Shown here piece by piece: positions 1 to 11,750 of a stretch of DNA of 64,000 bases; position 1 is the stretch's first letter, and every line of letters starts with the position of its first letter. This DNA comes from Buxus sempervirens (taxonomy: Eukaryota > Streptophyta > Magnoliopsida > Buxales > Buxaceae). A program made the translations under genes and the position numbers. The notes under the pieces were generated by a model. It made no database searches. It had not been told where the DNA came from and saw nothing but the letters and a program-made list of their open reading frames with translations. The DNA lies in the NCBI GenBank assembly GCA_947561395.2, contig OX387184.1, positions 58,525,197 to 58,589,196 on the forward strand. The letters are read 5' to 3'.

Positions 1-275
1 ATATTAGGGATAAAAAGGAGAAGAATAGGTTAAGTTGGTTTGTTCATGTAAAGCGGAGACCTAGAGATGCACCTATTAGAAGGATTGAGAGTATGCATAT
101 TGAAGGGCCTAAGCGAGCAAGAGGGAGACTAAAAAGACATGGATGAAGTCTATGAAACAAGATTTACAAAAACATGAATTAACTGCAGGTATGATTTTTG
201 ATAGAGTGGGATGGAGGGACAAGATTCATGTCACCGACCCCACTTTGTTGGGAACTGGCTTATGCTGATGATAAT
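1..275 (+). mobile_element. LINE 3' end relic (reverse transcriptase ORF C-terminus)
   Basis: Translation of the plus strand gives the end of a plant non-LTR retrotransposon ORF2: NRLSWFVHVKRRPRDAPIRR, then a GRLKRHG-like stretch, then DRVGWRDKIHVTDPTLLG. This is the usual 'RLRWFGHVQRRP...DR..WR..IHVADP' tail. The frame breaks near position 145, so it is dead. It lies in an intron of the LepA gene in the same orientation. Its 5' part is outside the window. Confidence 0.75.
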
Positions 276-606
276 GAGTGATTTGAACCATTCTATTAAA
301 GTTGGTGACCAATTAAGTTTTTTTTAGGGAAAAATATGGGATTCCTGAATATCACATTCACACCGAACTTTGAACCGGGAGCTACCATTGTACATTTTCC
401 GGATAACGGTTCTTGTTTATTGTTGGAGAAATTTTTTTATACTTTCTGTTCAGTGATGATTAACTATCATTCTTGTCCTCATCTCTGCCTGTTATGATGC
501 TTCTTTTGACATATGATGCAACTTGATGCCTCTTTGATGATTTAGCTTGTATGATTAGTCATATTGCCTATCTTGTTATGGAATTATGTTTTTGTGCTTG
601 CTGCAG

Positions 607-3600
607 GTTGAGTGCTCAAATCCTTCTTTACTTCCTGAACCTGGAAAACGGAGATCAATAGAGGAGCCATATGTTAAGGTTATTCTCTCCTTTTTCTTTA
701 CCCTAAAAAATGAATGTGAAGATATTTTTTAGTTTCATTTCCAGATTTTTATATGCATTCCGAAAGCTATCTGAAAAATTTTGATTTAAAGGAATTTTTT
801 TAGATAGAGATGCTCACACCAAAAGACTATATTGGTCCACTTATGGAGCTAGCTCAGGATCGTAGAGGGGTTTTCAAAGAAATGAAATTTATCACTGAGA
901 ACAGAGCATCAATCACCTATGAATTGCCACTAGCAGAGGTACCTTTGAAATTGCACTATGTAATCAATCTTGAGTTACTGAACCAACTGATGTATGATTT
1001 TGCGAACTACAGTTCAGTATTGGTTTTCTTGTTTCACATCCAGGACACTATTTATATGCTTTATTACCCATTCATTTCTTCCCTTAATGTTGCAGATGGT
1101 TGGTGATTTCTTTGATCAGTTGAAATCCAGAAGCAAGGGCTATGCTAGCATGGAATACTCTTTTATCGGGTAAACACATGAATTTATAATCATACAGGTT
1201 TTTGTGTTCGTACTTAAATGATGGAAGATATATAAAGTTGATTACTATTCAAGTTTGGCATTTTTATCTACGATTTACAAGTACATATTAAGTTTCTCAC
1301 AGTTTGATGCTTCATACTCATGGTGGAGGTGGATTGTGTTTCATGTCTAAGTGTGTGAAATGATCTAAACCATGTGAATTATTATGTTCTGTATATGGAC
1401 ATCTTTTAATTGTAAACTCGCATAAAAGGAGAACAAAATATGAAGGATCTGTATTACAAGTTCTTAGTCTTGAGAAGTTTGATCTTTTATATTTTACTGT
1501 TTCAGTTTCAGGTATTACAAACCTATATAATATACAACTAAAGAAGTGCAGTATGTCATATAGTTTTTCACTTACCAAAAAAATGTGTCTTATAGTTTTC
1601 TGGTTAAGGGTTGACTTGATTATGTTCAATAATGTGATTGAAATAGCAATAAGGATCTTCAATAAGCCAAAGAGCTTCATAGAATTTCCAAATATTGATC
1701 AGCAATAGCTAACTGCTAAATATATATGAATTCAGAATCTTACTTTTTTTTATAAGAATGATCTTGTGAAGATGTTCCATAAGTGTGTGCAGTATATTTG
1801 CATGAGTGTTTGTGTGTGTGCAGATCGTGTACACACACAGAGGTACACATAGTAGTTGGCTTCGATTTGTTGGCTATTCTTAGAGGATTCAGTCATGCAG
1901 TGATACCTGATAGTGAAATTATCACCCTTTCCTAACAGCATCCATTTGTTGAGCTAGACATTGATGTATCTGTTTCTATTCATGCACATACACATACACA
2001 TTGTAGTTGGCTTCAATTTGTTGACTTTTCTTGCAGGATTCAGTGATGTGGTGATTTCTTGATACCGAAATTACCACCCTTCTCTAGAAGTATTCCCTTG
2101 TTGAGCTTGAGACTGTTGTATCTGTTTCCATTCATTCATGCTGGAAACTTGATGATTCTGGCAGAGCACCACGCACTAGGAGGGTGGCTGACTGCAATGT
2201 GTTGTATTATAATTTATAATGAGAGTGATAAAGATTATGTTAGAAATTTTGGTTATTTTTTCATTCATTTGAAGTACTTTATTTTGTGGGAAAGACATGT
2301 GCTTAAACCATAATCTATTGTATGCTTTTGTTGCTCCACTTCCAGGTATCAAGAAAGTGAACTTGTAAAGCTTGACATTCAGATTAATGGTGACCACGTA
2401 GATCCATTGGCTACCATTGTCCACAAAGATAAGGTACTTCAATATTTCAGCTCTCCAAAATCCATTGTAAATTATTTAGAAAGATTATTCTTCCTCTTAG
2501 TAATTTTTTTAATCCTGTATAAGAAATATGTTAGAAATGGAGGAAGCATTTTTGTCATGTGACAGGTCGATTAGGCTGATTAGTGGGGTTAGCCAAATAA
2601 GCATATGAAATCTATATGAGAGCTTGTTTAATTACCATGAAATTGTTAAAAATAGAATGTAATTATGTGCTATGTCCCAGTTAAGTTTTCATTGGCTTCT
2701 AGTTCTCTCTCTCTCTCTCTCTTTTTGTCTGAGTTCTAATATGAACCACAAGTCACGTATTCACACAAATAATATGAGTGCAAGCGATGTGATCTGTTTG
2801 TTTTATATGAAAATAAATGTGCTCTCTTTTAAATAGCCTAATGCTAATGAGCTCTCCGTTGGCTTTCATAAGGTAATATATTTTTATGTCCACCATTTAA
2901 AGACCATAATTTTCTCAATTTATTTATGTCATTGTGAAACATATATCACCAGTAAATACTGTCATAGGCAAACTACTGCAGCAATTTAGTCATTGATCAT
3001 TGAGCAGTTGTTAATAGCTATGCTTAAAGCTTATTGTTATTTTCCAATAACGTGATTTCTCTATTTTGTCATGATGTTTGTTATTTTAGTATATTTTTCT
3101 GAACCATGTATATCACAGTCCTTGGTACCGACTTGTCTCATTGACCAAATCTTTCTCGCTTTTTCTTCCTTCTTTCCTGCTTCTCCCTTGCTGAGGCTGA
3201 TTAGATGACAGTGTTGCTGTCCTTCTTATAAGTAAAAATCCTTCCTATCATGCTTTCCTTTCAGGCATATACTGTAGGAAGGGCTTTGACTCAAAAACTG
3301 AAGGAGCTTATACCACGACAAATGTTTAAAGTTCCAATCCAGGTAAGAGCTGTCTCTTTAGTGATTAGAGGGTGCAGTGGATTTCTGAGTGATTGACTAT
3401 CCAATTAACCATTGCATGATGAGTTGTTTCTTTAACTAGAATAACAGCTGTAAGTTTCAACTCGTAGAATATAAAATAGAATCATTTTTAACCACTGATT
3501 TGAACAAAATTCCTCTCTATTATCTGTATCTGCAATCTGTTATGACATAAATGGGACTTCTATTAAGTTTTAGCTAGTGGATGCATGTGCATACTGCACG

Positions 3601-6600
3601 TAGGGTTTCTATGTCTTCTGAATATCTAACGGTTAGAAACCGCCTACATCTGATGAGGTAGTATTAGGAGACACGGTGTTCAAGTAACTTGTTTGGAAGA
3701 TAAAAGTTATTCAAATAAAGTAAAGGGCATTTTATGGGAGCCATATGATGGGCCAGATCTTCGAAGTTCTCTTTATATAAAATAGTATATATGAACAAGC
3801 CACAATATGGAAAATTATTTCTCTTCAAAGAAATTGAGTGTCCGTATCTCTTGTTATACTTCTGGATTCAATGTCAAATCCGGTTTAAATGTCTTTAACC
3901 TTAAAATTTATGTGAATGGTATATTAATTGAATTCGGATGAGTAATCCTCATGAACCACTGATTTGAGACTTAGTGGGCCCAAGGGATGTCACGCCATTA
4001 TCTTGCATCGCTACTTTGTCTACATCAAAATGCATAGATCTTTAATACTTTTCCCTCAACCCTTTTATAAATGTATTTTTTCAGTTAATGAAATGTGTGA
4101 TATATCCATGACAGGCATGCATTGGTTCCAAGGTAATTGCTAGCGAAGCTTTATCAGCAATTAGAAAGGATGTTCTATCCAAATGCTATGGTAAGATGAG
4201 AATTTTTTGTTTGGAATTTGAGATGAATTGTGGCACTTCTTCTTTGTGATGCCAGAATGTTGTCTGGGTGATAATTCAAATACTTTGAAAACAAAACAGT
4301 ATAGAGGCATTCGCTTGATTTAGACCATAGAATATCAAATTAGCACACGATTGTCTTTCTGCAAAAATGAAGTTCTACCACTTATTTTTTCTGTTATAGG
4401 TAACAATTTGTAACTTGAATAATTTGTTCTTGTAGGTGGTGACATCACCAGGAAAAAGAAATTGCTTAAGAAACAGGTACTTCACAGTCACCTGACTCGA
4501 TATACTCTCAGATCCTTAAGCAAACAGATTTTGTACTTGTGTGGAAATCTTTTGTGAAGATCCTTCAACCATATCAAGCAATTATAATTTAATTTTCTGA
4601 TATAAGAATGGTGATGGGCATGAAACTTGTATACTTTCCTCAAATTACTGTAGAAGTTCGAGAATTAAAGTAATGATACTTGACATCCTGGGGGAGTAGT
4701 CTATCATTTCATTCATAGTGTTCAATATTGTCAAGTGTGGTCACCCATGTGATCCCAGGTGATGAAAGTCCACACACGACTCCTTCCTATGTACATCTTT
4801 CCAGAAATTTTACCACACAATTGTGTAAGATTATTCTGTAATCAAATATTTCAGATGGTGAAAATATTACCACACTCTCTTTAGCTCTCTTATTCCAGAA
4901 ATTTTTTCTTTTAAACTATTTTCTATTCTTCTCTCTCTTTTATTCCTTTTGGCGCAGTGTGCTATATTTAACCCCGGGCGTTCCGTGCCATTTAATGCTA
5001 TTTCACAAGAATTTTGATAGCACACCGCTCATACTGCTACAAATTCTGTGCCAACATGCTGAGAAATTCCAAAAAAAATTTAAAAATAAAAACAATAGAG
5101 TTAAGACTTCTTTTTTGAATTTTATAAATTTTTTATAATTCTTTTAACTTTCACTGTTTTTAAATAATAAATTATTATGTAAATATTTAATTCTCCTAAC
5201 TACATTTGAACAAGTAAATTCACATTATAAGCTTTCATGGCTGTTTTCTAATTTTTCTATGTTTTCAATTTTTATTTTAACTTGTTTCTTAATATTAAAA
5301 TATTATTTTAATAATTACACATCCAATTTCAGTTTCAGTGATTAAATAGCTATTTGTAGATTTTCATTATCTTTTCCTACTTTCTAGTGATTTTTAAATT
5401 TTTACAGTTAAATTTTTAGTTTAATAATTACTACTACCTACTTATTCCAATTTTATGGATGAAATAGCCTATAAAATGTCTAATTTTTTTTAATTACATA
5501 TCATAATTTTTTAGAAATATTTTATATTTGTATCAATTTCTTATAAATTTTTAATAATTTTCCAAATTTATAAAAAGTATTTTTTTCATCAAAAAAGAAA
5601 TCAAAGGTAGTGCCACTTATATTAAGCATTCTTATTATTGTATAAAACAATATGGGTTATTTAAAGCTCATATTGTTAAAACAGTTAGCTTTTTAGTGGC
5701 AGTGTAACTCAGCTCTATGCTATTAAAAATTAAACGAAATGGATGGCATGAGCAGAATGTGCCTTCTATTTTGTGAGAGAAATAGGGGGAACTTTAAAAA
5801 TTTTCCCATTTTGCTCATGAAATACATGGCACGTGTGGCAAATTTCACTGGTGCTGCCCATTTACCCAAAACTAGTAGTTCACTGAAACAAATTGATGTG
5901 GTTTCAACGCCGCTTTCTACTGGCACAGGTGGAATTTTGCCGAAAGTGCATTCCTTGTCTACACCCACTCTTGCTTTATGGCTAGGTCCTCTATTAACAA
6001 CTCTAAGACATTGCAATTGTGGCCCTACAACCTCCTGCTTGAGAGATCTTCTCCTAGGGACACATTGACTCTCATATCACTGTCACTTGATGATATTTCT
6101 CCTAATCATGATCTGGCTATACCTCCAGTTTGTTAATACCATATACCATTTTTATCTCTAGCTTCTATTGAGTACTCTCTAAAATCTTTGTGCCTTTACC
6201 AAAGTGGTATCATAAATGATGTAATTCGTCTAGTGTTAGCTTGCTAGTTATTTTTTGTAATTTATTAATTACTGGTACTTATAGATGTATTTGTATGATG
6301 ATGATCTGAAGCTTGTTATCCAAGAAGGTGTCATTTTGTACACTTGTGGGCCTGTGTGTTGCCTGTAAAAGTTTTTTACACAATTGCTTCTTAATTATCT
6401 GTATAGAATATACATATTATTGCTTTGTTAACAATGTATTGGCACTTATGTGACATATATATCTTGTTATGACTTCAGATAATTTGTCTGGATGTCTTCA
6501 CATTTTTAAATTTAGTTATTTTTGTTTTTCTCTTTTCAATTTTGTGTGATTTATAACAACCTTTGCAGCCAAATATTTTGTTTTATGCAATTTGATAACA

Positions 6601-7276
6601 ACAATTTCACATAAAACTTGAGATTTAAGTGTAGAGTTCTGAACATAGGGGTTGTCCATGAAGGATATGACAGCAGTATTTCTTGTTTAATTATCATGTG
6701 CATATTCCAGCCCCACACCATTGTTGGGGACATTCATTTTAAATGCATCTGTATATTTAAACATGCAAGGGTCCAGGAGCGTTTCTAATTCTTATAATTT
6801 AATTTTACATAAATGTTTTATATATGTAATAGACAATTCTATTGCACTGATGTTTTATTTGCATAGGTCGCTTATTTCTAGACCATTTGAAATTGCACAA
6901 CTACAATTCAAGGAATGGAAAATGAAATAGATTACTTTGACAATGATATATAACGGTTATAACCTATCAGCATTTATATCCAAAGTTGAGTATTGCTGTG
7001 ATGAATGATCCATCCTTTGGCTCATGCCTTGCGTGTACTTGGAAGATTCATTTCAAAAAACATTATTGCAAATGTAAACTGAATCATGTATTTGCATTTA
7101 CTCTAATGTAGAAAACTTTGTTAGATAATTCATAATTCTTTAGCTGTGCCTAAATATTTCCTTGTCTTCTTGATGACTAGGCTGAAGGAAAGAAAAGAAT
7201 GAAGGCAATTGGTAAAGTTGATGTACCTCAAGAAGCTTTCATGGCTGTGCTGAAACTGGAAAAAGAGGTGCTATGA
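607..7276 (+). CDS. Chloroplast translation factor LepA/EF4 (GUF1 homologue), C-terminal exons
   Basis: Partial gene; the N-terminal GTPase exons lie left of the window. Eight exons with GT-AG borders join in one frame to 219 residues: 607-678, 804-938, 1096-1169, 2346-2433, 3265-3342, 4115-4190, 4436-4476, 7181-7276 (stop TGA 7274-7276). The peptide starts [20 protein letters not shown], includes [20 protein letters not shown] and [20 protein letters not shown], and ends in the LepA-specific C-terminal domain ([55 protein letters not shown]). LepA/EF4 is a ribosome-bound GTPase related to EF-G that acts on stalled or mistranslocated ribosomes; the plant plastid form supports chloroplast protein synthesis. 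The chloroplast rather than mitochondrial assignment rests on the resemblance of the C-terminus to plastid/cyanobacterial LepA, because the transit peptide is not visible. No frame breaks are seen, so the gene looks functional. Introns range from 125 bp to 2.7 kb. Confidence 0.92.
4477..7180 (+). other. Large last intron of LepA (2.7 kb)
   Basis: This intron is much longer than the others of the gene. It is bounded by CAG/GTACTT and ACTAG/GCTGAA. About 5050-5640 is very AT-rich. Around 5700-6120 there is a less AT-rich island with overlapping short open frames on both strands (5723-6016 minus, 5739-6068 plus) that I do not recognise. No protein domain, TIR or LTR could be defined; inserted, decayed repeat DNA is the likely cause of the length. 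Confidence 0.6.
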
Positions 7277-8855
7277 TTATAGTAACTAGTAACTACATCA
7301 TGCCCCAAAATGTCAAAAAGATGGCCATATGGTAAAAAAAAAATTACAGTGGGAAAAGTTATGACCAGCTTGCGTAATCTCCATCACTGCTCAAGTGTAC
7401 TTGTTGCTGTGCTGGTTAATTCGTTAGCGGTGATCAAATGTATTCAGCTGCAGAATGAAGAATCCGAACTTGTCCAAGTAATTCTTCTACAGTCATGTTA
7501 GATTAAAGCTTAGAAATCCATTTTCTTCTACTTTTAACACTAGCTGATTTGTTCATTCCAGGGTTTTGGTGGAGCTGAGGGTAGTGTGCCAACTTCGTGC
7601 ATATCCTATGTCAGAGAAGTACTTTGTAGGATGTAAAACTTGGATGACTGCCCACTAGTTGTGGAAGAAATTGGCTGCCTATCTGTATCAGTAAGTATCA
7701 TACTTTCTTTTTTCCAATTTTTTTCCTGTACAATTAAACCAGATGATTGCATATGTTCTTGAATTGCTGCAGTACTCAGATCAAAGCAGTTGTGAACTAA
7801 ATCTGATAGGTCCTCAGACAAAATATCATTTCATTATCAGTTTCTATGATTTGAGAGGATGTTCCTGCTAAAAAGGCATTTTGACATCCATTTGTGTATG
7901 CAAACTCATCTTCTTGTACTTCCAAATCCATTTTCATTAGCAGTTTCTATGTTGCTTGTACATGGTTCAAGATAGACCACTGCTCAAAACAAGACACTAG
8001 ACGTCGAGAAAATGATCTTTCTCCCAGGACATCACATGACACAAATCCCTTTCAGCCTTCCACCTTTGAAAGTTTTCATCATCTACTTGCATTTGGTAGA
8101 GATTACAACCATCTTCAAAAGGACCATGACACTACATATCTATATTGTTAAAACTAAATGTTTTGAAAAAAAGGTTCCAAAACAAAATTAGGAATACTTA
8201 GGTAAATGTGTGTCATGTAGTCCATATAAGTGGTTAATTTGGTCTTCTCATCCATGCAAAAGGGTGCTGTTGTAAACACAAAATCCACTCTTATGTGGTA
8301 AAGGAGATCATTCTTATGCATTTGGATTTAAGCTCCCAAATCCATTGATTAATTGGGTCTTTTAACAATCTGGCTTTGGTTTCCGAAATCCAGAACTCAA
8401 TGTACTATAAAAATCATTGAGATGTCAGAAGGAAAGAATTTAAGCTTAAAATTCAAGGAATTTGAAGGAAAAAAAACAACTTTTTCTTAAATTAATTCAA
8501 GGAATTTGAAAGAAAAAAATTCAAGGATGTCAAATTCTTTCCTTCTGACAAATCATTGAGATGTCAAATTCAAGGAATTTGAAGGAAAAAAAACAACTTT
8601 TTCTTAAATTAATTCAAGAAAGAAGCGACTTTATTTCATCTCTAGAGCCAATGATGTCTTCTTAATTCTGTGAATTTCAAATATGTGAATAAGAAAAATT
8701 CGGAATTTTGTGAATCCAAACACAATCAAAGGAATATTTCTTGCATTTCGGATGTCCTTTAAACCGTCAGAGCGAATCGGTTAGGTAATTAAGAGAAAAA
8801 AGTAATGCAAGATACTGATATCTCGTAATTGTGAGATTGTCAATGGTTTACCAAG
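7277..8855. other. LepA 3' flank, no gene seen; local duplicated segment
   Basis: This contains the 3' UTR of LepA and intergenic DNA. Short open frames here have no recognisable domains. A stretch with GGAATTTGAAGGAAAAAAAA occurs twice (about 8452-8502 and 8567-8616). The intervening part contains an inverted match of 18 bases (8424-8441 against 8530-8547), which suggests a small rearranged foldback repeat. Confidence 0.5.
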
Positions 8856-8859
8856 AGTG

Positions 8860-9375
8860 CCACTGAAGCATACTAAATCAGAAAATCTTTCATGATGATC
8901 ATGAAAGCGTGGAATCTTCCTTAACAAAAACCCAGGATGAGGCAAGAACCAGAATGTCGTCTTGAATCCTCCGTTTTCGGACAACTTCCCTTTCAAATAT
9001 GAGTTGATTCCGGGCTCGCCAAACAGCCCAAACATTAGCAAGGAACTTGCTTGATACATCAACTTTCCTTCCTTATAGGAAAGGGAATCGCCAATGAATA
9101 ACATGATCGTGCAGAGCTCCTGGAACGACCCAGTTAAGCCATTCAAACCCAACGAGGAGGACCACAAAAAGCTCACAACAGCCATTAGGAGGGATTGCAT
9201 GAGACTTTCTTCGCCTTCGGAGGTTATCTAGTGTGTTAATAACATCATAAAATGCAGTCTAAAGGAAGGCTTTGACTCTAGGAGGAGCAGGAGCATGCCA
9301 AAGGAAGTAAATAGGGAAGGAGCAATTATTTGCTGGAAGAACGATCTTGATGAAAAGGAGCTATTAGGGGAAGAT
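8860..9375 (-). mobile_element. LINE relic (zinc-binding zf-RVT region and C-terminal tail)
   Basis: On the minus strand, across several frame breaks, one reads FLWHAPAPPRVKAFL, then NTLDNLRRRRKS, then a GFEWLNWVVPG-like stretch, then LANVWAVWRARNQLIFERE. This is the order of the plant LINE zf-RVT region (W...P.KV.FF.W, T.D.L.RR, C..C...E...HL, W..W..RN..IFE). The cysteines and the frame are decayed. The 3' end of the element points to lower coordinates. No poly(A) or target duplication was resolved. Confidence 0.7.
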
Positions 9376-9960
9376 TGAAAATATGGGATTATATGAAAGC
9401 TTTATAAGTAGGGTTTTAAGTATCATATCAATACCAAAGTATGGATTTCATGCAAGTGTTCAGGCTAAGATCCTCTGTGCAACACGGTACGCGAACGGGA
9501 TGCCATTAACGTACCGTGAATTCACAACGGAGGGTATCCATCCTTCGAATTTATTTAGTACTAATGATTTCATCGGTTGTCTATATATTATTTAGTCATG
9601 TTTTACCCATAGAGTATCAATCATATTTTTATAGGATACTAACAGGTGCTAATAAGATTTTCACCCTGTATTATTCGGTGACTGGTACCGATTTTATTTT
9701 TACTACATGTGGTGCAATTGAGGTCCTCTGGAGCCTTTATCTACACTCTTATTTGGAGCTTTTCGTAAGATTGTGCCAAGTGTAATTAAAAATTTATAGA
9801 CAGTTTTTAATACACATGTCACGATCCTATGGAGGCTCAGAATAAAAGTGTATATAGACGCTCCACAGGATCTCGGTGGTATGACAATGAAAATTTTACA
9901 GGGTATTCGCATGATACTATTGAGATACCCATGTATGACCATTTAGACACAGATTACTTA

Positions 9961-10315
9961 TGGCCTTGTATTTGCTAGAGCCTAACGTTGGAAGATTGGC
10001 TAGAGCCTCCACAGATCTTCGTCATGTGTCCCTAATTTATTATTGGCTACAATCAAATTAATCATTGGATAAAACTCACTTATCAAGGGTACAACATAAT
10101 TTAGCACAGGATACAACTCAACTTTTGGTGGGTACAACCCAATGTACATATCATAGGGTACAATTTAACTTATCATGGGTACAATCCCACTCATCATGGG
10201 GTACAACCCATTTCATCATAATAGGTTGGTACGATGAATGAGTAGGACACGTGGTGAAGATCGGTGGATGTCTAGCCGATCTTCCACACTAAAGGCTCCA
10301 GCTAATGTGAGGGCA
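9961..10315. mobile_element. Mutator-like MITE with ~70-bp TIRs and 8-9-bp target duplication
   Basis: The ends are inverted copies: left about 9961-10031 and right about 10247-10315, aligning over about 70 bases with scattered mismatches (e.g. GCTAGAGCCT against GCTGGAGCCT, and GGAAGATTGGCTAGA against GGAAGATCGGCTAGA). The element is flanked by identical ATTACTTA(T) at 9953-9961 and 10316-10324. Long TIRs with an 8-9-bp duplication are typical of Mutator-like non-autonomous elements. The 215-bp interior has no coding capacity but repeats GGGTACAA-type words. Confidence 0.85.
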
Positions 10316-10488
10316 ATTACTTATAAGGTACTCTTGTTTTTTTACGAGGTATCCCACAAGGTACTGGTGAGATACCCATGTATGCCTGCACACAAAACAC
10401 AGGAACTGTGCTAGAGTGGATCTCAATTAAGGTTTAAAGCCTGGGTGTCAATACTAATACCATAAAATACCTGTTTAACGTAAGTATT

Positions 10489-11000
10489 AAGGTTTAAAAC
10501 CTTGGTCTCAATTGTGAGTGGTACCAATTGGTATGACAAGCCCGTAAATGGTATAGTCCATACCTAAAAGGTGCTGTGGCGGTGAGATGCTATCATGTGG
10601 ATCATATCACAATCAATGTTTTTTTTAAGTGGGCATCATATGAAACATTTATGATCATGAAAAAATGCTGAACATATGGCAACATCTCATACACAACAGA
10701 AAGCAATGCAATAAAGCATTAAGATTTCATCCCAACAAATCACATGGGGCCCACTTTGAAGCAATTCCAGCAAGAATTCAAATTTCATACAATTCGATTA
10801 TGCTGATGTGGCATAACAAATCGGTGAAGATGAGTCGTTATAGTTGGGGATTGTTTTGTTTGTAGAGTGCAATCTTTGGGAAAAAAGACCTAGTTCTCTC
10901 TATTTATAGTGTAGATAGATATCTGCACAAATCGGTATTTTTGTGGTACCGGTATGGCTGGATATCTAGTTGTACCGGCCAGTACCGGTTTTAAACCTTG
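10489..11000. mobile_element. Possible MITE ending just upstream of RPS13
   Basis: AAGGTTTAAAACC near 10490 is matched in inverse by GGTTTTAAACCTT ending near 11000. The right part is rich in GGTACCGG words, as often seen in foldback repeats. No clear target duplication was found and the inverted match is short, so the call is tentative. The right end lies about 57 bp before the RPS13 start codon. Confidence 0.35.
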
Positions 11001-11056
11001 TTTCATAAGAAAATTGAGTGGATAACGTCTTAGGCCTAAAACACGGACGCAGAGGA

Positions 11057-11750
11057 ATGGCTCAAGCTCTGGCGATGCCACTGGCACCCTCACTCTCTGT
11101 TCTGTGCAGCGGATCAAACCCTTCAAATTCCATCTCCACTGCTCTTCATTTCTCCAAGTCGAACCCTCCCAAGGTATCATCTGCTTCTCTTTTATTTCTC
11201 TCCCTTTTTGATTGCTTCCTCAGCTCATCCCAATCTTCTTATCTTCTGTAGTTTCCTGGTTTGAGCATCAAATGCGCTCGTGTTGGAGGAGTTGAGATAC
11301 CCAACAACAAGCGAATTGAGTATTCTCTTCAGTACATCCACGGGGTCGGCCGCACTAGGGCTCGCCAAATCCTCTGCGACCTCAGCATGGAAAACAAGAT
11401 CACCAAGGAGTTGTCTGAGGACGAACTTATCACCATCCGAGACGAAGTCTCCAAGTACATGATAGAAGGAGACCTGGTAACAATCTCTGTTCTCCGCTTC
11501 GTCTATTCATTTTTCTTTTCCCTCTTCTGCATCTTTCAGGTGTTAATGGCTTAAAAAATTGTTCTTGTTGGATGTGTTTTAGAGGCGTTTCAATGCGCTT
11601 GCGATCAGGAGATTGAAGGAGATTCAGTGCTACAGAGGTATGAGGCATATTCAAGGATTGCCTTGCAGAGGACAGCGTACAAAGAACAATTGCCGGACTT
11701 TGAAGGGTAAGAGGGTTGCTATTGCAGGCAAGAAGAAAGCCGCTCGTTAA
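11057..11750 (+). CDS. RPS13: Chloroplast 30S ribosomal protein uS13 (nuclear gene)
   Basis: Three exons, 11057-11173, 11252-11476 and 11583-11750, join in phase 0 to 169 residues. Residues 1-39 ([20 protein letters not shown] and on) are Ser/Ala-rich without acidic residues, as expected of a chloroplast transit peptide. Exon 2 carries the uS13 signature [16 protein letters not shown] and [13 protein letters not shown]. Exon 3 carries [20 protein letters not shown] and the basic tail [15 protein letters not shown]. uS13 binds 16S rRNA in the head of the small subunit and contacts the P-site tRNA and the intersubunit bridges. Residue 1 was set at 11057 because MAQ begins a typical transit peptide; an in-frame ATG at 11018 would add 13 residues. 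The protein continues across exon borders without breaks, so the gene looks active. Confidence 0.95.

Noticed and set aside
810..1106. 98-codon frame beginning [10 protein letters not shown]
   Set aside because: Only the first part (804-938) is a LepA exon; the remainder reads through the following intron up to the next exon.
5723..6068. Two overlapping ~100-codon frames in the LepA intron
   Set aside because: Opposite-strand mirror frames with no domain, located inside an intron; not supported as a gene.
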